DNA of 60,723 nt from an uncultured Clostridia bacterium (GCA_947063485.1 CAMSSU010000005.1:1-60723); one strand, 5' to 3'; positions 17,155 to 25,251 are shown, numbered from the stretch's first letter. The notes: generated by a model not told the origin, from the letters alone. Program-made: numbers and translations.

Positions 17155-17517
17155 ATGACGGTGCAGCAATGTTATCAGGCAATGGGCTCAGATTATGAGG
17201 ATGTGATGAGCAGGCTCAGGACGGATGAGCGGGTGAAAAAATTCCTGCTCAAGGTGCCGGGCGATTCCAGCTATGCGCTGCTATGCAGTTCGCTGGAGCA
17301 AAAGGATATCCCCGAGGCTTTTCGGGCGGTGCATACGATAAAGGGCATCACCCAGAATCTCTCGCTGACAAAGCTCTATGCGTCCTCTGCACAGCTTTGC
17401 GACGTGCTGCGGGATCGGCAGGAATATGGCGAGGATATCCAGCCTGCCTTTGAGGCAGTGGAAAAGGACTACGAGTTCACCATCGGCTGTATTCAGCAGC
17501 TGGCGGAGAGCGTATAG
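17155..17517 (+). CDS. HPt phosphotransfer protein
   Basis: The 120-residue all-helical protein has AFRAVHTIKGITQNL, matching the HxxKG motif of histidine phosphotransfer domains with the phospho-His at about 62. ATG at 17155 follows GGAGG by 8 bases. It lies directly after the receiver-containing response regulator and two genes after the hybrid kinase, so it most likely passes phosphate between the kinase's receiver domains and the HD-GYP/GGDEF regulator. It is the last gene of the cluster; a terminator lies ~120 bases on. Confidence 0.85.
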   Translation: MTVQQCYQAMGSDYEDVMSRLRTDERVKKFLLKVPGDSSYALLCSSLEQKDIPEAFRAVHTIKGITQNLSLTKLYASSAQLCDVLRDRQEYGEDIQPAFEAVEKDYEFTIGCIQQLAESV

Positions 17518-17637
17518 CCTGAATTAGCCGGAAAAATGTTTCGCCGTGATAAGCCGCAGAAGAGAAAGCGCGCGCTAAATTGGGGCGATGGGGCATGGTG
17601 CAAAAAGGGCGCCTTGCTCTGCCCTATGCCAAATAGA

Positions 17638-17667
17638 AAAAGACCCGCTAAAATAGCGGGTCTTTTG
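17638..17667 (+). terminator. Terminator of the polysaccharide/signalling cluster
   Basis: AAGACCCGCTA and TAGCGGGTCTT form a perfect stem around AAA and end in a T run. Confidence 0.85.
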
Positions 17668-17872
17668 AGTAGAAGGCCAAACGCACCTTTTAAAAAGATA
17701 AATAAGGGGTTTGCATTTTGAAGCCTTGTTTAATACTTGCAAAATAGATATTTTGTTTTTTGTAAAAGCGCCGCAGGCGCATAACCGCAAAAAAGTGGTA
17801 GGCAAGCGGGGAATAAAAAACCGAGCGAGGCCGAGCTTTTTTGCGGAAGAGGGGCGGCAACGGGGCGAACGT

Positions 17873-17903
17873 CAAAGCCCTCGGCATATTGCCGAGGGCT
17901 TTG
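17873..17903 (-). terminator. Hairpin downstream of tRNA-Arg
   Basis: A perfect 14-bp inverted repeat (CAAAGCCCTCGGCA) with a 3-base loop lies 25 bases past the tRNA 3' end. The T run on either strand is short, so it may act as a processing hairpin or weak terminator. Confidence 0.55.
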
Positions 17904-17927
17904 TGTGCAGCGTAGTTTGCTGCGACG

Positions 17928-18004
17928 TGGCGTACCCGGGAGGATTCGAACCTCTGACCTTTGGAGTCGGAGTCCAACGCTCTATCCAGCTGAGCTACGG
18001 GTAC
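17928..18004 (-). tRNA. tRNA-Arg (anticodon CCG)
   Basis: Full cloverleaf on the minus strand: acceptor stem GTACCCG/CGGGTAC, D arm GCTCAGCTGGATAGAGC, anticodon stem TTGGA/TCCAA with loop CTCCGAC (anticodon CCG), T arm AGAGGTTCGAATCCTCC and an encoded CCA end (17930-17928). It reads CGG arginine codons. Confidence 0.95.
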
Positions 18005-18013
18005 AACATGGAT

Positions 18014-18042
18014 ATCTTAGCACACTTTCCCTGCGTTGGCAA
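18014..18042 (-). promoter_or_regulatory. Promoter of tRNA-Arg
   Basis: On the minus strand TTGCCA (18042-18037) and TAAGAT (18019-18014) have a 17-base spacer, ending 10 bases before the tRNA. Confidence 0.7.
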
Positions 18043-18118
18043 GACGGTGCGCGATGCAAATTTTCAAAATATATGGTAATATTATTAAAGGCAAAAAGAA
18101 AAATATGCGCTCAAAGCG

Positions 18119-18142
18119 AGGTCTTTCCGGCCGAAAAGACCT
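18119..18142 (+). other. Hairpin upstream of hflX
   Basis: AGGTCTTT (18119-18126) and AAAGACCT (18135-18142) form an inverted repeat about 40 bases before the hflX start codon. It could be an operator or an RNA stem in the leader. Confidence 0.4.
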
Positions 18143-18182
18143 TTCACATCTTATCTTTTTGGAGTAAATTGTCCGGTCGAAA

Positions 18183-19988
18183 ATGAAAACAGCGCAGGAA
18201 AGCCAAATCTTCAGCACATATGCTCAGCTGCCGGCAAAAGGAGAAAACTACTTGATCAACGGAAAAACAGAAGGAATCAAACAAAATATATTAGACGAGC
18301 TGGAACTGCTCTATGAGGCACAGTGCCCGCGCGGCGAATTTCTGACGCAGGAGCTGGCCGATGCGCTGGCAAAATACTCCTGCATGCTAAACCGGGAGAT
18401 CTCCATTTTTCTTTCCAGAAGCGGGAACGTGCTGGATATTTCCATCGGAAGCGAGGATAACGTCTCCCTGCCTGTGATGAGAAAACGGCGGGGCACCATG
18501 GGCCTTTCGGGCGTGCGCTGTATTCATACGCACCCGGGCGGCAGCTCGCATCTTTCGGATGTGGACGTCGGCACGCTGCTTTCCGCGCGAATGGACTGCA
18601 TGGCGGCGCTGGCTGTTGCAGACGGCGTGCCCAAGAGCCTGTGCGCAGGCTTTGTCGGGGAGAGCTTGGGCGAGGCGGTTTTTGCAGGCCCGTTTTTCAT
18701 CCGCAGGCTGCCCAACCGTTTCTTGATGGAAGAGATTGAGCGGGCGACCCGCCGGGTGGCGGATCTCGTGCGCACCCAGGCCACGGAGGAGGAGACCGAG
18801 CGGGCGATTCTCGTGGGGCTGAACTGCACGCAGGCAGAGATGGACGAGCTGGCGCTTTTGGCGCAGACGGCCGGCGCAGAGAGCGTCGCGCAGTTTGTGC
18901 AGGATCGGCCGCGGGAAAAAGGGCTCTATATTGGGCGGGGAAAAGTGAAGGAAATCTCCCTGGCGGTTTCTGCGCTGGAGGCAGACCTGGCTATTTTCAA
19001 CGACGAGCTTTCTGCCATCGAGGCGCGCAACCTGGAAGAACAGCTGGGCGTCAAAATAGTGGATCGGACGACGCTGATTTTGGATATCTTTGCCCGCCGG
19101 GCCAAAACCCGGGAGGGGCGGCTGCAAGTTGAGCTGGCTCAGCTCAAATATAACCTGCCCCGGCTCATGGGAGAGGGTCTGGCGCTCTCCCGGCTGGGAG
19201 CGGGCATCGGGACAAGAGGCCCGGGCGAGAGCAAGCTGGAGATGGATCGCCGCAGAATCCGCCGGCGCATCTACGAGCTGGAAGGGGAGATCGAAAAGCT
19301 GGCGCTTCAGCGCGGCCTGCGCCGGGAACAGCGGGAGAAGAACAATGTCCCTGAAATCGCGCTGGTGGGCTATACCAACGCGGGCAAAAGCAGCCTGCTC
19401 AACGCCGTCTCGGATGCGGGCGTCTATGCGGAGGATCAGCTGTTTGCCACGCTGGATCCCGTAACGCGCAAGGTGCAGATGCCGTCCGGCAAGGAAATGC
19501 TGTTTACGGATACCGTCGGGTTTATCCATAAGCTGCCGCACGATCTGGTCAGCGCATTCCGCTCGACGCTGGAAGAGGCAAACCGGGCGGATCTGCTGCT
19601 GCTCGTAACCGATCTTTCAAGCCCCGAAGCCGAAAAACAGTCGCGGGTTGTGCGGGAGGTCTTGGAGGAGCTTGGGGCAGGCGATAAGCCGGCGTTCCGC
19701 GTCTATAACAAGGCCGATTTGGTGCAGGATGTCCCGGAAAACACCCGGAGCGCCTTCTGCATTTCCGCCAAGACGGGGCAGGGCATCCCCGAGCTTTTGG
19801 CGGCGATCGAAGCCAGGCTTCAGCCTAAGATGGCCGAGGTGAGCCTGAAGCTTGGCTACCAGGAGGGGGCCAAGCTGGCGCAGCTGCAAAAATACGCGGA
19901 GGAGATCCGGGTAGAATATGAGGAGCAGGGGATAAGCGTCTGGGCAAAGCTGCCGGAGATCTGGGCAAAACGCATTCTGGGCCAGTAA
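18183..19988 (+). CDS. hflX: GTPase HflX with JAMM-like N-terminal domain
   Basis: The 601-residue protein has a normal HflX core from ~190 on: the N-terminal HflX domain, the conserved RGPGESKLEMDRRRI segment, and a GTPase domain with GYTNAGKSS (~396), DTVGF and NKADL motifs. HflX binds the ribosome and splits stalled 70S particles. The first ~180 residues are extra compared with the usual ~420-residue form. They contain IHTHPGGSSHLSDVD, which fits the JAMM metal site H-x-H-P-x6-S-x2-D (His115, His117, Ser125, Asp128), and an upstream Glu in REISIFL. Thus a JAB/MPN-type metallo-isopeptidase fold may be fused to HflX. Its start lacks a strong ribosome binding site. Confidence 0.9.
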   Translation: MKTAQESQIFSTYAQLPAKGENYLINGKTEGIKQNILDELELLYEAQCPRGEFLTQELADALAKYSCMLNREISIFLSRSGNVLDISIGSEDNVSLPVMRKRRGTMGLSGVRCIHTHPGGSSHLSDVDVGTLLSARMDCMAALAVADGVPKSLCAGFVGESLGEAVFAGPFFIRRLPNRFLMEEIERATRRVADLVRTQATEEETERAILVGLNCTQAEMDELALLAQTAGAESVAQFVQDRPREKGLYIGRGKVKEISLAVSALEADLAIFNDELSAIEARNLEEQLGVKIVDRTTLILDIFARRAKTREGRLQVELAQLKYNLPRLMGEGLALSRLGAGIGTRGPGESKLEMDRRRIRRRIYELEGEIEKLALQRGLRREQREKNNVPEIALVGYTNAGKSSLLNAVSDAGVYAEDQLFATLDPVTRKVQMPSGKEMLFTDTVGFIHKLPHDLVSAFRSTLEEANRADLLLLVTDLSSPEAEKQSRVVREVLEELGAGDKPAFRVYNKADLVQDVPENTRSAFCISAKTGQGIPELLAAIEARLQPKMAEVSLKLGYQEGAKLAQLQKYAEEIRVEYEEQGISVWAKLPEIWAKRILGQ

Positions 19989-20090
19989 TTTTGCACAATA
20001 TATTGATTTTTGCAGGGCGGGGTGCTACTCTTAAACCAAAGCCAAATATATCTAGCATAGGATAATATGGCAAGGAGGTATTGTTTCTTT

Positions 20091-20906
20091 ATGTATGGAG
20101 ATTATTATTACGACGGTGTCTGGGCTGCGGCGGCTGGCATCGCAATCGTGCTGATTCTGATCGTTTTGGCACTGGTGGTTCTCTTTTATGTCTTTGCGGG
20201 AATTGGCCTGTATACCATGGGAAAATGCAGAGGAGTGCAGACGCCCTGGCTTGCCTGGCTGATTCCAAGCTTTGTGGTCGGCGCTATTGCAGATGATTAT
20301 GATGAGCGCACCAAGGGAAAATCCATGGGGCTGCGCTGGATTCTGCTGGGCCTGACCATCGGCAGCATCGTGCTGAACAATATCGGCATTGGCAGCGTCA
20401 GCCTTTATACTTACGGCAGATATGGCAGTGCTTACGGTGCAGGGAGCGGCATTGTGGTTCTGACTGGGATGATCATCAGCATTACGCTGCTGGTGTTCTC
20501 CTATATCGCCCTGTATCGGATCTACAAATCTGCCAACCCGAACAGCGCGACGACCATGCTGGTTTTGTCCATCTTCTTCCCGGTCATCATCCCCTTTGTC
20601 ATCTTTGGCCTGAGAAAGCGGGACGACGGCATGCCTTATGGCCAGCAGGGGCCGATGGGATATGCTCCTTACGGCGCCCAGCAGCCCTATTATGGGCAGG
20701 GCCAGTATCAGCCGTATCAGGGCTATCAGAACCCGGCAGGCGGGTTTGCGCCGCAGGGCTATCAGCCGCCCATGCAGCAAAACCCGAATGCGCAGTATCC
20801 GGGCGGCGCGCCGTATCAGGGCAATCCTGCCCAGCAGCCTGGAACACAGCCCGCTCAGCCGCAGCAAAACGGGGCAGAGCAGGGGGAAGACCCTTCCCAG
20901 CGCTAA
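20091..20906 (+). CDS. Multi-pass membrane protein with Gly/Tyr/Gln/Pro-rich tail
   Basis: About 271 residues from ATG 20091, which lies 12 bases after AAGGAGG; an ATG at 20067 precedes that site. Residues ~8-185 hold four or five transmembrane helices (WAAAAGIAIVLILIVLAL, GIVVLTGMIISITLLVFSY, LVLSIFFPVIIPFVIFGL). Residues ~190-270 are low complexity, with repeated QPYYGQGQYQPYQGYQNP-like units. Such tails are typically disordered. No family was recognised with confidence. It stands alone between two terminated units. Confidence 0.65.
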   Translation: MYGDYYYDGVWAAAAGIAIVLILIVLALVVLFYVFAGIGLYTMGKCRGVQTPWLAWLIPSFVVGAIADDYDERTKGKSMGLRWILLGLTIGSIVLNNIGIGSVSLYTYGRYGSAYGAGSGIVVLTGMIISITLLVFSYIALYRIYKSANPNSATTMLVLSIFFPVIIPFVIFGLRKRDDGMPYGQQGPMGYAPYGAQQPYYGQGQYQPYQGYQNPAGGFAPQGYQPPMQQNPNAQYPGGAPYQGNPAQQPGTQPAQPQQNGAEQGEDPSQR

Positions 20907-20908
20907 AG

Positions 20909-20936
20909 AAAGAGGCCGGAGTTCCGGCCTCTTTTC
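20909..20936 (+). terminator. Terminator of the membrane protein gene
   Basis: AGAGGCCGG and CCGGCCTCT pair around AGTT, followed by TTT. Confidence 0.85.
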
Positions 20937-20960
20937 GTTTTTGAAACTGTGCAGAATATC

Positions 20961-20994
20961 AAAAAAGGATCCGCCAAGCGGCGGATCCTTTTTT
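20961..20994. terminator. Bidirectional terminator before glyS end
   Basis: A 15-bp perfect stem, AAAAAAGGATCCGCC with its complement around AAGC, has A and T runs on both sides, so it can stop the minus-strand glyS transcript and plus-strand read-through. Confidence 0.85.
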
Positions 20995-21007
20995 GATTTG
21001 GCCTTAG

Positions 21008-22396
21008 CTAGAAGCTCTCTTTCTCATCCAGGAAGGCCGGAAGATTCTCAATGGGCATGCGAACCTGCTCCATGGTATCCCGATCCCGGACGGTAACACA
21101 GCCGTCATCCAGCGTCTCAAAATCGATGGTGATGCAGTAGGGCGTGCCAATCTCGTCCTGGCGGCGGTAGCGCTTGCCGATGCTGCCAGAGAGGTCGTAA
21201 TCGACGTTATGGTGCTTTAAGAGCATCTCGTAGACTTCATCCGCCTTCTCGGAGAGCTTTTTCTGCAAGGGCAGAACTGCGGCTTTATAGGGCGCCAGGG
21301 CGGGATGCAGATGCAGAACCGTGCGCGTCTCGCCGTTCTCCAGCTGCTCTTCGTCGTAGGCTTCGCAGAGGAATGCCAGCGCGACGCGGTCTGCGCCCAG
21401 CGAGGGCTCGATGCAGTAGGGGACATACTTCTCATTGGTAATGGGATCCTGATAGGTGAAGTTCTCGCCCGAATGCTCCATATGCGCCTTGAGGTCGAAA
21501 TCCGTGCGGTCTGCGATGCCCCAGAGCTCGCCCCAGCCGAACGGGAAGAGGTATTCGATATCCGTCGTGGCGTTGGAATAGTGCGAAAGCTCCTCGGGGG
21601 AGTGATCGCGCAGCTTGATGCTCTCCTCGGGCATGCCCAGGCTGAGCAGGAAGTTCTTGCAGTAATCCTTCCAGAAATAGAACCACTCCATCTCCTCCTT
21701 GGGGTTGCAGAAGAACTCCAGCTCCATCTGCTCGAATTCACGGGTGCGGAAGGTGAAGTTCCCGGGGGTAATCTCGTTGCGGAAGGATTTGCCAACCTGC
21801 GCGATGCCCATGGGCATCTTGCGGCGGGTACTGCGCAGCACGTTTTTGAAGTTGACGAAAATGCCCTGGGCCGTCTCGGGGCGCAGGAAAATTTCCGAGG
21901 CAGTATCCTCGTTGACGCCCTGGAAGGTTTTAAACATCAGGTTGAATTTGCGGATGGGCGTGAAGTTGTTCTTGCCGCAGGTGGGGCAGGGGATATGCTC
22001 GGCGATGAACTCCTCCATCTGCTTGTTATCCATCGCGGCGACGTCCAGATCAAGCTTGTGCTCGAATGCGTAGTCCTCGATGAGCTTATCCGCGCGGAAG
22101 CGCTCGTGGCACTCTTTGCAGTCCATCAGCGGGTCGTTGAAGCCGCCCACATGCCCGGATGCGACCCAGGTTTCCGGGTTCATCAGGATGGCGCAGTCCA
22201 GGCCGACGTTATAGCGGCACTCGGTGACGAATTTGCGCCACCAGGCTTTTTTGACGTTGTTCTTGAACTCGACGCCCAGCGGGCCGTAATCCCATGTATT
22301 GGCGAGGCCGCCGTAGATTTCCGAGCCGGGGAAAACAAAGCCTCTGTTTTTCGCCAGCGCGACGACTTTATCCATTGTTTTTTCGCTTCTCTGCAT
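21008..22396 (-). CDS. glyS: Glycyl-tRNA synthetase, single-chain dimeric type
   Basis: The 462-residue protein is a class II synthetase that charges tRNA-Gly. It shows [14 protein letters not shown] near the N-terminus, a CKEC...CPTC zinc-like pair in the insertion (~residues 95-145), [12 protein letters not shown] (motif 2 region), and [20 protein letters not shown]. The C-terminal anticodon-binding domain includes VLPLQKK and [13 protein letters not shown]. The size matches the alpha2 type of Bacillota and archaea rather than the alpha2beta2 GlyQ/GlyS enzyme. A glycine T-box leader lies directly upstream. Confidence 0.95.
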   Translation of the reverse strand: MQRSEKTMDKVVALAKNRGFVFPGSEIYGGLANTWDYGPLGVEFKNNVKKAWWRKFVTECRYNVGLDCAILMNPETWVASGHVGGFNDPLMDCKECHERFRADKLIEDYAFEHKLDLDVAAMDNKQMEEFIAEHIPCPTCGKNNFTPIRKFNLMFKTFQGVNEDTASEIFLRPETAQGIFVNFKNVLRSTRRKMPMGIAQVGKSFRNEITPGNFTFRTREFEQMELEFFCNPKEEMEWFYFWKDYCKNFLLSLGMPEESIKLRDHSPEELSHYSNATTDIEYLFPFGWGELWGIADRTDFDLKAHMEHSGENFTYQDPITNEKYVPYCIEPSLGADRVALAFLCEAYDEEQLENGETRTVLHLHPALAPYKAAVLPLQKKLSEKADEVYEMLLKHHNVDYDLSGSIGKRYRRQDEIGTPYCITIDFETLDDGCVTVRDRDTMEQVRMPIENLPAFLDEKESF

Positions 22397-22439
22397 ACCA
22401 AACCTCCTAAAATTCGTATTGATGTGCGTATAAAATAAA

Positions 22440-22628
22440 AAAACCTTCAGCCTTATAGGGACGAAAGAATCTCTTCCGTGGTTCCACCCTATTTGGCCAA
22501 AAGCCCACTTTCAAAAAAGGTCTCTATGGGCTGCCGATAGCAGCGCGCCAGCGCGGTTTGCACCATCCACCGCGTCTCTTTGTTCTGGCCTTCTCTGCCG
22601 TTATGCCCAACCTGCGATATGCTCTTTT
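22440..22628 (-). promoter_or_regulatory. Glycine T-box leader of glyS
   Basis: Reading the minus strand, a leader with the stem I distal segment GCGGTGGATGGTGCAAACCG, a GGC glycine codon in the expected specifier position (22535-22533), and the T-box core AGGGTGGAACCACG (22490-22477) precedes a CGTCCC segment and a T run at about 22443-22436. T-box RNAs let transcription proceed when the cognate tRNA is uncharged. This explains the ~390-base gap between glyS and the next gene. Confidence 0.92.
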
Positions 22629-22634
22629 CCTTCT

Positions 22635-22663
22635 ATCATATAGAAAGGCAGGAGAAAAGTCAA
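22635..22663 (-). promoter_or_regulatory. Promoter of the glyS T-box leader
   Basis: On the minus strand TTGACT (22663-22658) and TATGAT (22640-22635) are 17 bases apart, immediately before the T-box RNA. Confidence 0.8.
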
Positions 22664-22785
22664 TATTTGCGGGGCGGGAAAAAAGAAAGAAATTTTGAGA
22701 AAATTCGGCACAATTTTCTGCTTCCAACGTACTATACAGTAAGCTTTGAAAGCTCAAAATTATTCCGATTAGGAGGAACTTTACT

Positions 22786-23001
22786 ATGGGTTGTGGTTGT
22801 AACAATGGTTGTGGCGGTTTTGGTGGCAATAGCTGCTGGATTATCATCCTTCTGCTTCTGTGCTGCGGTGGCTGCGGCGACAACGGCTTCGGCGGCGGCA
22901 TGGATTGCTGCTGGATTATCATTCTGCTTCTGTGCTGCTGCGGCAATAGAAACAACAATGGCTGCGGTTGCCAGGAGAATAACTGCGGTTGCGGCTGCTA
23001 A
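22786..23001 (+). CDS. Small cysteine/glycine-rich protein with two hydrophobic repeats
   Basis: The 71-residue protein has 17 cysteines, mostly in GCGC, CC and CCC groups. It holds an internal duplication: CWIIILLLLCC (~17-27) and CCWIIILLLCCC (~41-52), each flanked by Gly/Asn/Cys-rich stretches. A strong AGGAGG site precedes the ATG. Similar high-cysteine 'chorion-like' small proteins are annotated in Clostridia without known function. The hydrophobic cores could insert in membranes, while the cysteines could bind metal or cross-link in a coat. Function is unknown. Confidence 0.75.
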   Translation: MGCGCNNGCGGFGGNSCWIIILLLLCCGGCGDNGFGGGMDCCWIIILLLCCCGNRNNNGCGCQENNCGCGC

Positions 23002-23053
23002 TTGAGAAGGGTTCGCCAAGAAACAAACGATGACATAGACGCTTATGCGCAAT

Positions 23054-23087
23054 AAAAAAGGAGCGGCATCTGCCGCTCTTTTTTTAT
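23054..23087. terminator. Bidirectional terminator
   Basis: GAGCGGCA and TGCCGCTC form a stem flanked by A6 and T7, placed between the converging cysteine-rich gene and the VOC gene. Confidence 0.85.
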
Positions 23088-23476
23088 GATTCTGCAAATT
23101 CGTTCAGCTCCAAAAGCTCGCCGTCTGGGCCGCGGAAGAAGGCCAGCCGAACGCCGTGATAGACGTTTGAAATGCTGCGGGCAGCTCCCTCCATCTGGAT
23201 GCCGTGCGCGCAAAGATGCGCGATGGCCGCATCCAGATCTGCGGTTTTCAGGCAGAGATGCTCAAAATGGCCATCCTGCCGCGGCTGATAGTCTGGTTTT
23301 GCGATCAGCTCGATTTCACAGTCGCCGTTTCGAAGAAAACAGAGCACAGTTCCGTTTTCCAGGGGCGCTGTGCAGGTGATAGCAAAGCCTAAAATTTCCA
23401 CATAGAATTTTTTTGAGCGCTCCAAATCGCGGACGTGCAGGCCGATATGGCTGAGCCCTAAAATAGGTTGAGACAT
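23084..23476 (-). CDS. VOC (glyoxalase/dioxygenase) family protein
   Basis: The 130-residue protein has the paired beta-alpha-beta-beta-beta modules of the vicinal-oxygen-chelate fold: LSHIGLHVRDLERSKKFYVEILGF at the first module and HFEHLCLKTADLDAAIAHL at the second, closing with FFRGPDGELLELNEF. Candidate metal ligands are His10, Glu55 region, His74 and Glu in LLELNE. It resembles lactoylglutathione lyase-like proteins, but substrate is not assignable. Confidence 0.85.
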   Translation of the reverse strand: MSQPILGLSHIGLHVRDLERSKKFYVEILGFAITCTAPLENGTVLCFLRNGDCEIELIAKPDYQPRQDGHFEHLCLKTADLDAAIAHLCAHGIQMEGAARSISNVYHGVRLAFFRGPDGELLELNEFAES

Positions 23477-23585
23477 GCCAGTTCTCCTTTCTAATTTATG
23501 GTAATTATAGCGAAAAAGCAGCCGCCTGCCTAGCCAGGCGGCGCAGAAATTAACAATTTTGTTGCGTCTTGGGCGGAAAGTTGTA

Positions 23586-23614
23586 TTGAAAAGACTGGCC
23601 TAGGATGATATAAT
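23586..23614 (+). promoter_or_regulatory. Promoter of the LCP gene
   Basis: TTGAAA at 23586-23591 and TATAAT at 23609-23614 are separated by 17 bases, about 38 bases before the start codon. Confidence 0.8.
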
Positions 23615-23651
23615 TGCAGAGTTAGATTTTGAGGTGAATGCGGAGGTCAAG

Positions 23652-24713
23652 ATGGCTCAAAGACAACCAAACCATAATAATATACGGAGAAATACGGCGA
23701 AAAAAAGGAAGAGCAAATATCACGGCTGGATTCGCGGGCTTGCCATTCTGCTGGGCGTGATGGTGTGCGTCTGCGGCGGAACGCTGATCTGGGCTTATAA
23801 CAAATACAAGAGCATTCAGGCAGATCCTTTCAGCACGCTGAAAAAGCCTTCGGTTACAGGCGTAACCGTAGTGGATAAGAACAATCAGGAACACGTCATG
23901 GAGGAGAAGATCGTCAACCTGCTCATCATGGGCCTGGATTCGGATAAGGAGCGGGAAAAGAAGCATATGGGCTGGCGGCCGGATGTGCTCATCCTCTGCT
24001 CGGTCAACTATGAAAATGGGACGATGACGATGATGTCTATCCCAAGAGACAGCAAAGTCAAGATGAACAAGCTGGATCCCAAAACCGGTGAAATCAAGGG
24101 GACGACAGTCAAGAAAATCAACGAGTCGTTTGCCCAGGGCGGCGGCCCCAACGCCTTTGGATACAAGAATACCGTGGACTGCGTCAAGGAGCTCATTTCC
24201 TGCGACGGTGCGTTCGATATTCCCATCGATTACTATATGTGCATGGATATGGACGGCATGGGCCCGCTGGCAGACAGCATCGGGGGTGTTCCGGTTGTGC
24301 TGGACAGAGACCTCAGCACCATCGGCAAGAAGGGTGAGGAAGTTACCATCACCAGCGCCAATGTGGAGGAATATCTGAAGAACCGCAAGAGCGGCGGCAA
24401 CGACCAGGGCCGCGGCGCGCGCCAGCAGACGTTCATCATCTCCTTCATCAAAAAGGTGCAGAGCATGGGCGCCGTCAAATCCGCGACCAAGCTCTACGAT
24501 AAGCTCATCCAGTTTATCAAGACGGATATGACGCTGGAGGAGATTCTGGCTTTTGCGCAGTTTGCAGATACCGGCTTCACGACGGATAAGATCACCCAGT
24601 GGCGCGTCCCTTCCACTACCAGCGATGACGGCCACTATTATGAATTGATCCATGAAGATGAGCTCTATGATTTTGTTTTGGAGCACTTCTATAATCCCAA
24701 GGAAACGAATTAA
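23652..24713 (+). CDS. LytR-CpsA-Psr (LCP) family cell-wall glycopolymer transferase
   Basis: About 353 residues. ATG at 23652 follows GGAGG by 5 bases; ATG at 23634 is upstream of that site. One membrane helix (GLAILLGVMVCVCGGTLIWAY) is followed by the extracytoplasmic LCP domain with IVNLLIMGLDSD, WRPDVLILCSV and MMSIPRDSKV, the conserved arginine-aspartate region that binds the polyprenyl pyrophosphate. LCP proteins attach teichoic-acid-like or capsular polymers to peptidoglycan, so it may work with the polysaccharide cluster, though it is 6 kb away and separately transcribed. Confidence 0.9.
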   Translation: MAQRQPNHNNIRRNTAKKRKSKYHGWIRGLAILLGVMVCVCGGTLIWAYNKYKSIQADPFSTLKKPSVTGVTVVDKNNQEHVMEEKIVNLLIMGLDSDKEREKKHMGWRPDVLILCSVNYENGTMTMMSIPRDSKVKMNKLDPKTGEIKGTTVKKINESFAQGGGPNAFGYKNTVDCVKELISCDGAFDIPIDYYMCMDMDGMGPLADSIGGVPVVLDRDLSTIGKKGEEVTITSANVEEYLKNRKSGGNDQGRGARQQTFIISFIKKVQSMGAVKSATKLYDKLIQFIKTDMTLEEILAFAQFADTGFTTDKITQWRVPSTTSDDGHYYELIHEDELYDFVLEHFYNPKETN

Positions 24714-24734
24714 ACCAAGAATAAGGGGAAAAGA

Positions 24735-25220
24735 ATGAAAAAGAAAACGAGAATTTCGGCGCTTTGCCTGATGCTTGCCCTGGCAGCGATGCTGCTGGTA
24801 TCCTGCGGCGGCAGCGCCGGGCTGAAACGGCTTGAGCCAAAAGAGGGCGTGGAGAAAGTGAAGCTAGAGGGCAGCTGCACGGCGGAGATCACAGGAGAGA
24901 CGCTGCGCATCAATTTTTCCAGCAACCTGCAAGAGGGCGCAGTCGTCAAATTCTCCGTGGATAGCTACGAGGGAAAAGAGCTGGCTTCCAAGGAGTACTC
25001 CGTCAGCGGGGAGAACATCTACGCGGAGTTTGCCATTGATCCCGAGTGGGAAGGAGTTCTATACGGGACGGTGCAGTGTTCGCCGCAGGTCGGCTCTCAG
25101 CCCAGCGAAGTGACGGATCTTTACGGGAACTACTTCCAGAATATCGACGGAGAGCACGTCATCTGGAACGACAAGAGCAATATCTTCCTCGTTCAGAGCG
25201 AGAAAATAAATTTGGGTTGA
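24735..25220 (+). CDS. Predicted lipoprotein
   Basis: The 161-residue protein has a lipoprotein signal: a basic start, hydrophobic stretch, and LLVSCGG lipobox with the modified Cys at about 25. The mature part is beta-rich with no recognised family. It follows the LCP gene by 21 bases in the same direction, so the pair is probably co-transcribed and both products face the outside of the membrane. Its stop codon overlaps the -35 box of the next promoter. Confidence 0.75.
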   Translation: MKKKTRISALCLMLALAAMLLVSCGGSAGLKRLEPKEGVEKVKLEGSCTAEITGETLRINFSSNLQEGAVVKFSVDSYEGKELASKEYSVSGENIYAEFAIDPEWEGVLYGTVQCSPQVGSQPSEVTDLYGNYFQNIDGEHVIWNDKSNIFLVQSEKINLG

Positions 25221-25245
25221 CAAGCAAACTTGCCTATGCTATGAT
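25217..25245 (+). promoter_or_regulatory. Promoter of second T-box leader
   Basis: TTGACA (25217-25222), overlapping the preceding stop codon, and TATGAT (25240-25245) are 17 bases apart. Confidence 0.85.
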
Positions 25246-25251
25246 AGCAAA

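Larger units (their letters stand above)
17518..17927. other. Intergenic region with two hairpins
   Basis: About 410 bases between the HPt gene and tRNA-Arg contain the terminator at 17638-17667 and a perfect 14-bp hairpin at 17873-17903. Short reading frames here run across these hairpins and do not look coding. Confidence 0.6.

Noticed and set aside
17536..17721. 61-codon frame after the HPt gene
   Set aside because: It runs straight through a strong terminator and has no domain or ribosome binding site.
22580..23005. Alanine-rich frame antiphase to the cysteine-rich gene
   Set aside because: It is a shadow frame of the T-box region and the cysteine-rich gene, with composition set by the GC pattern.
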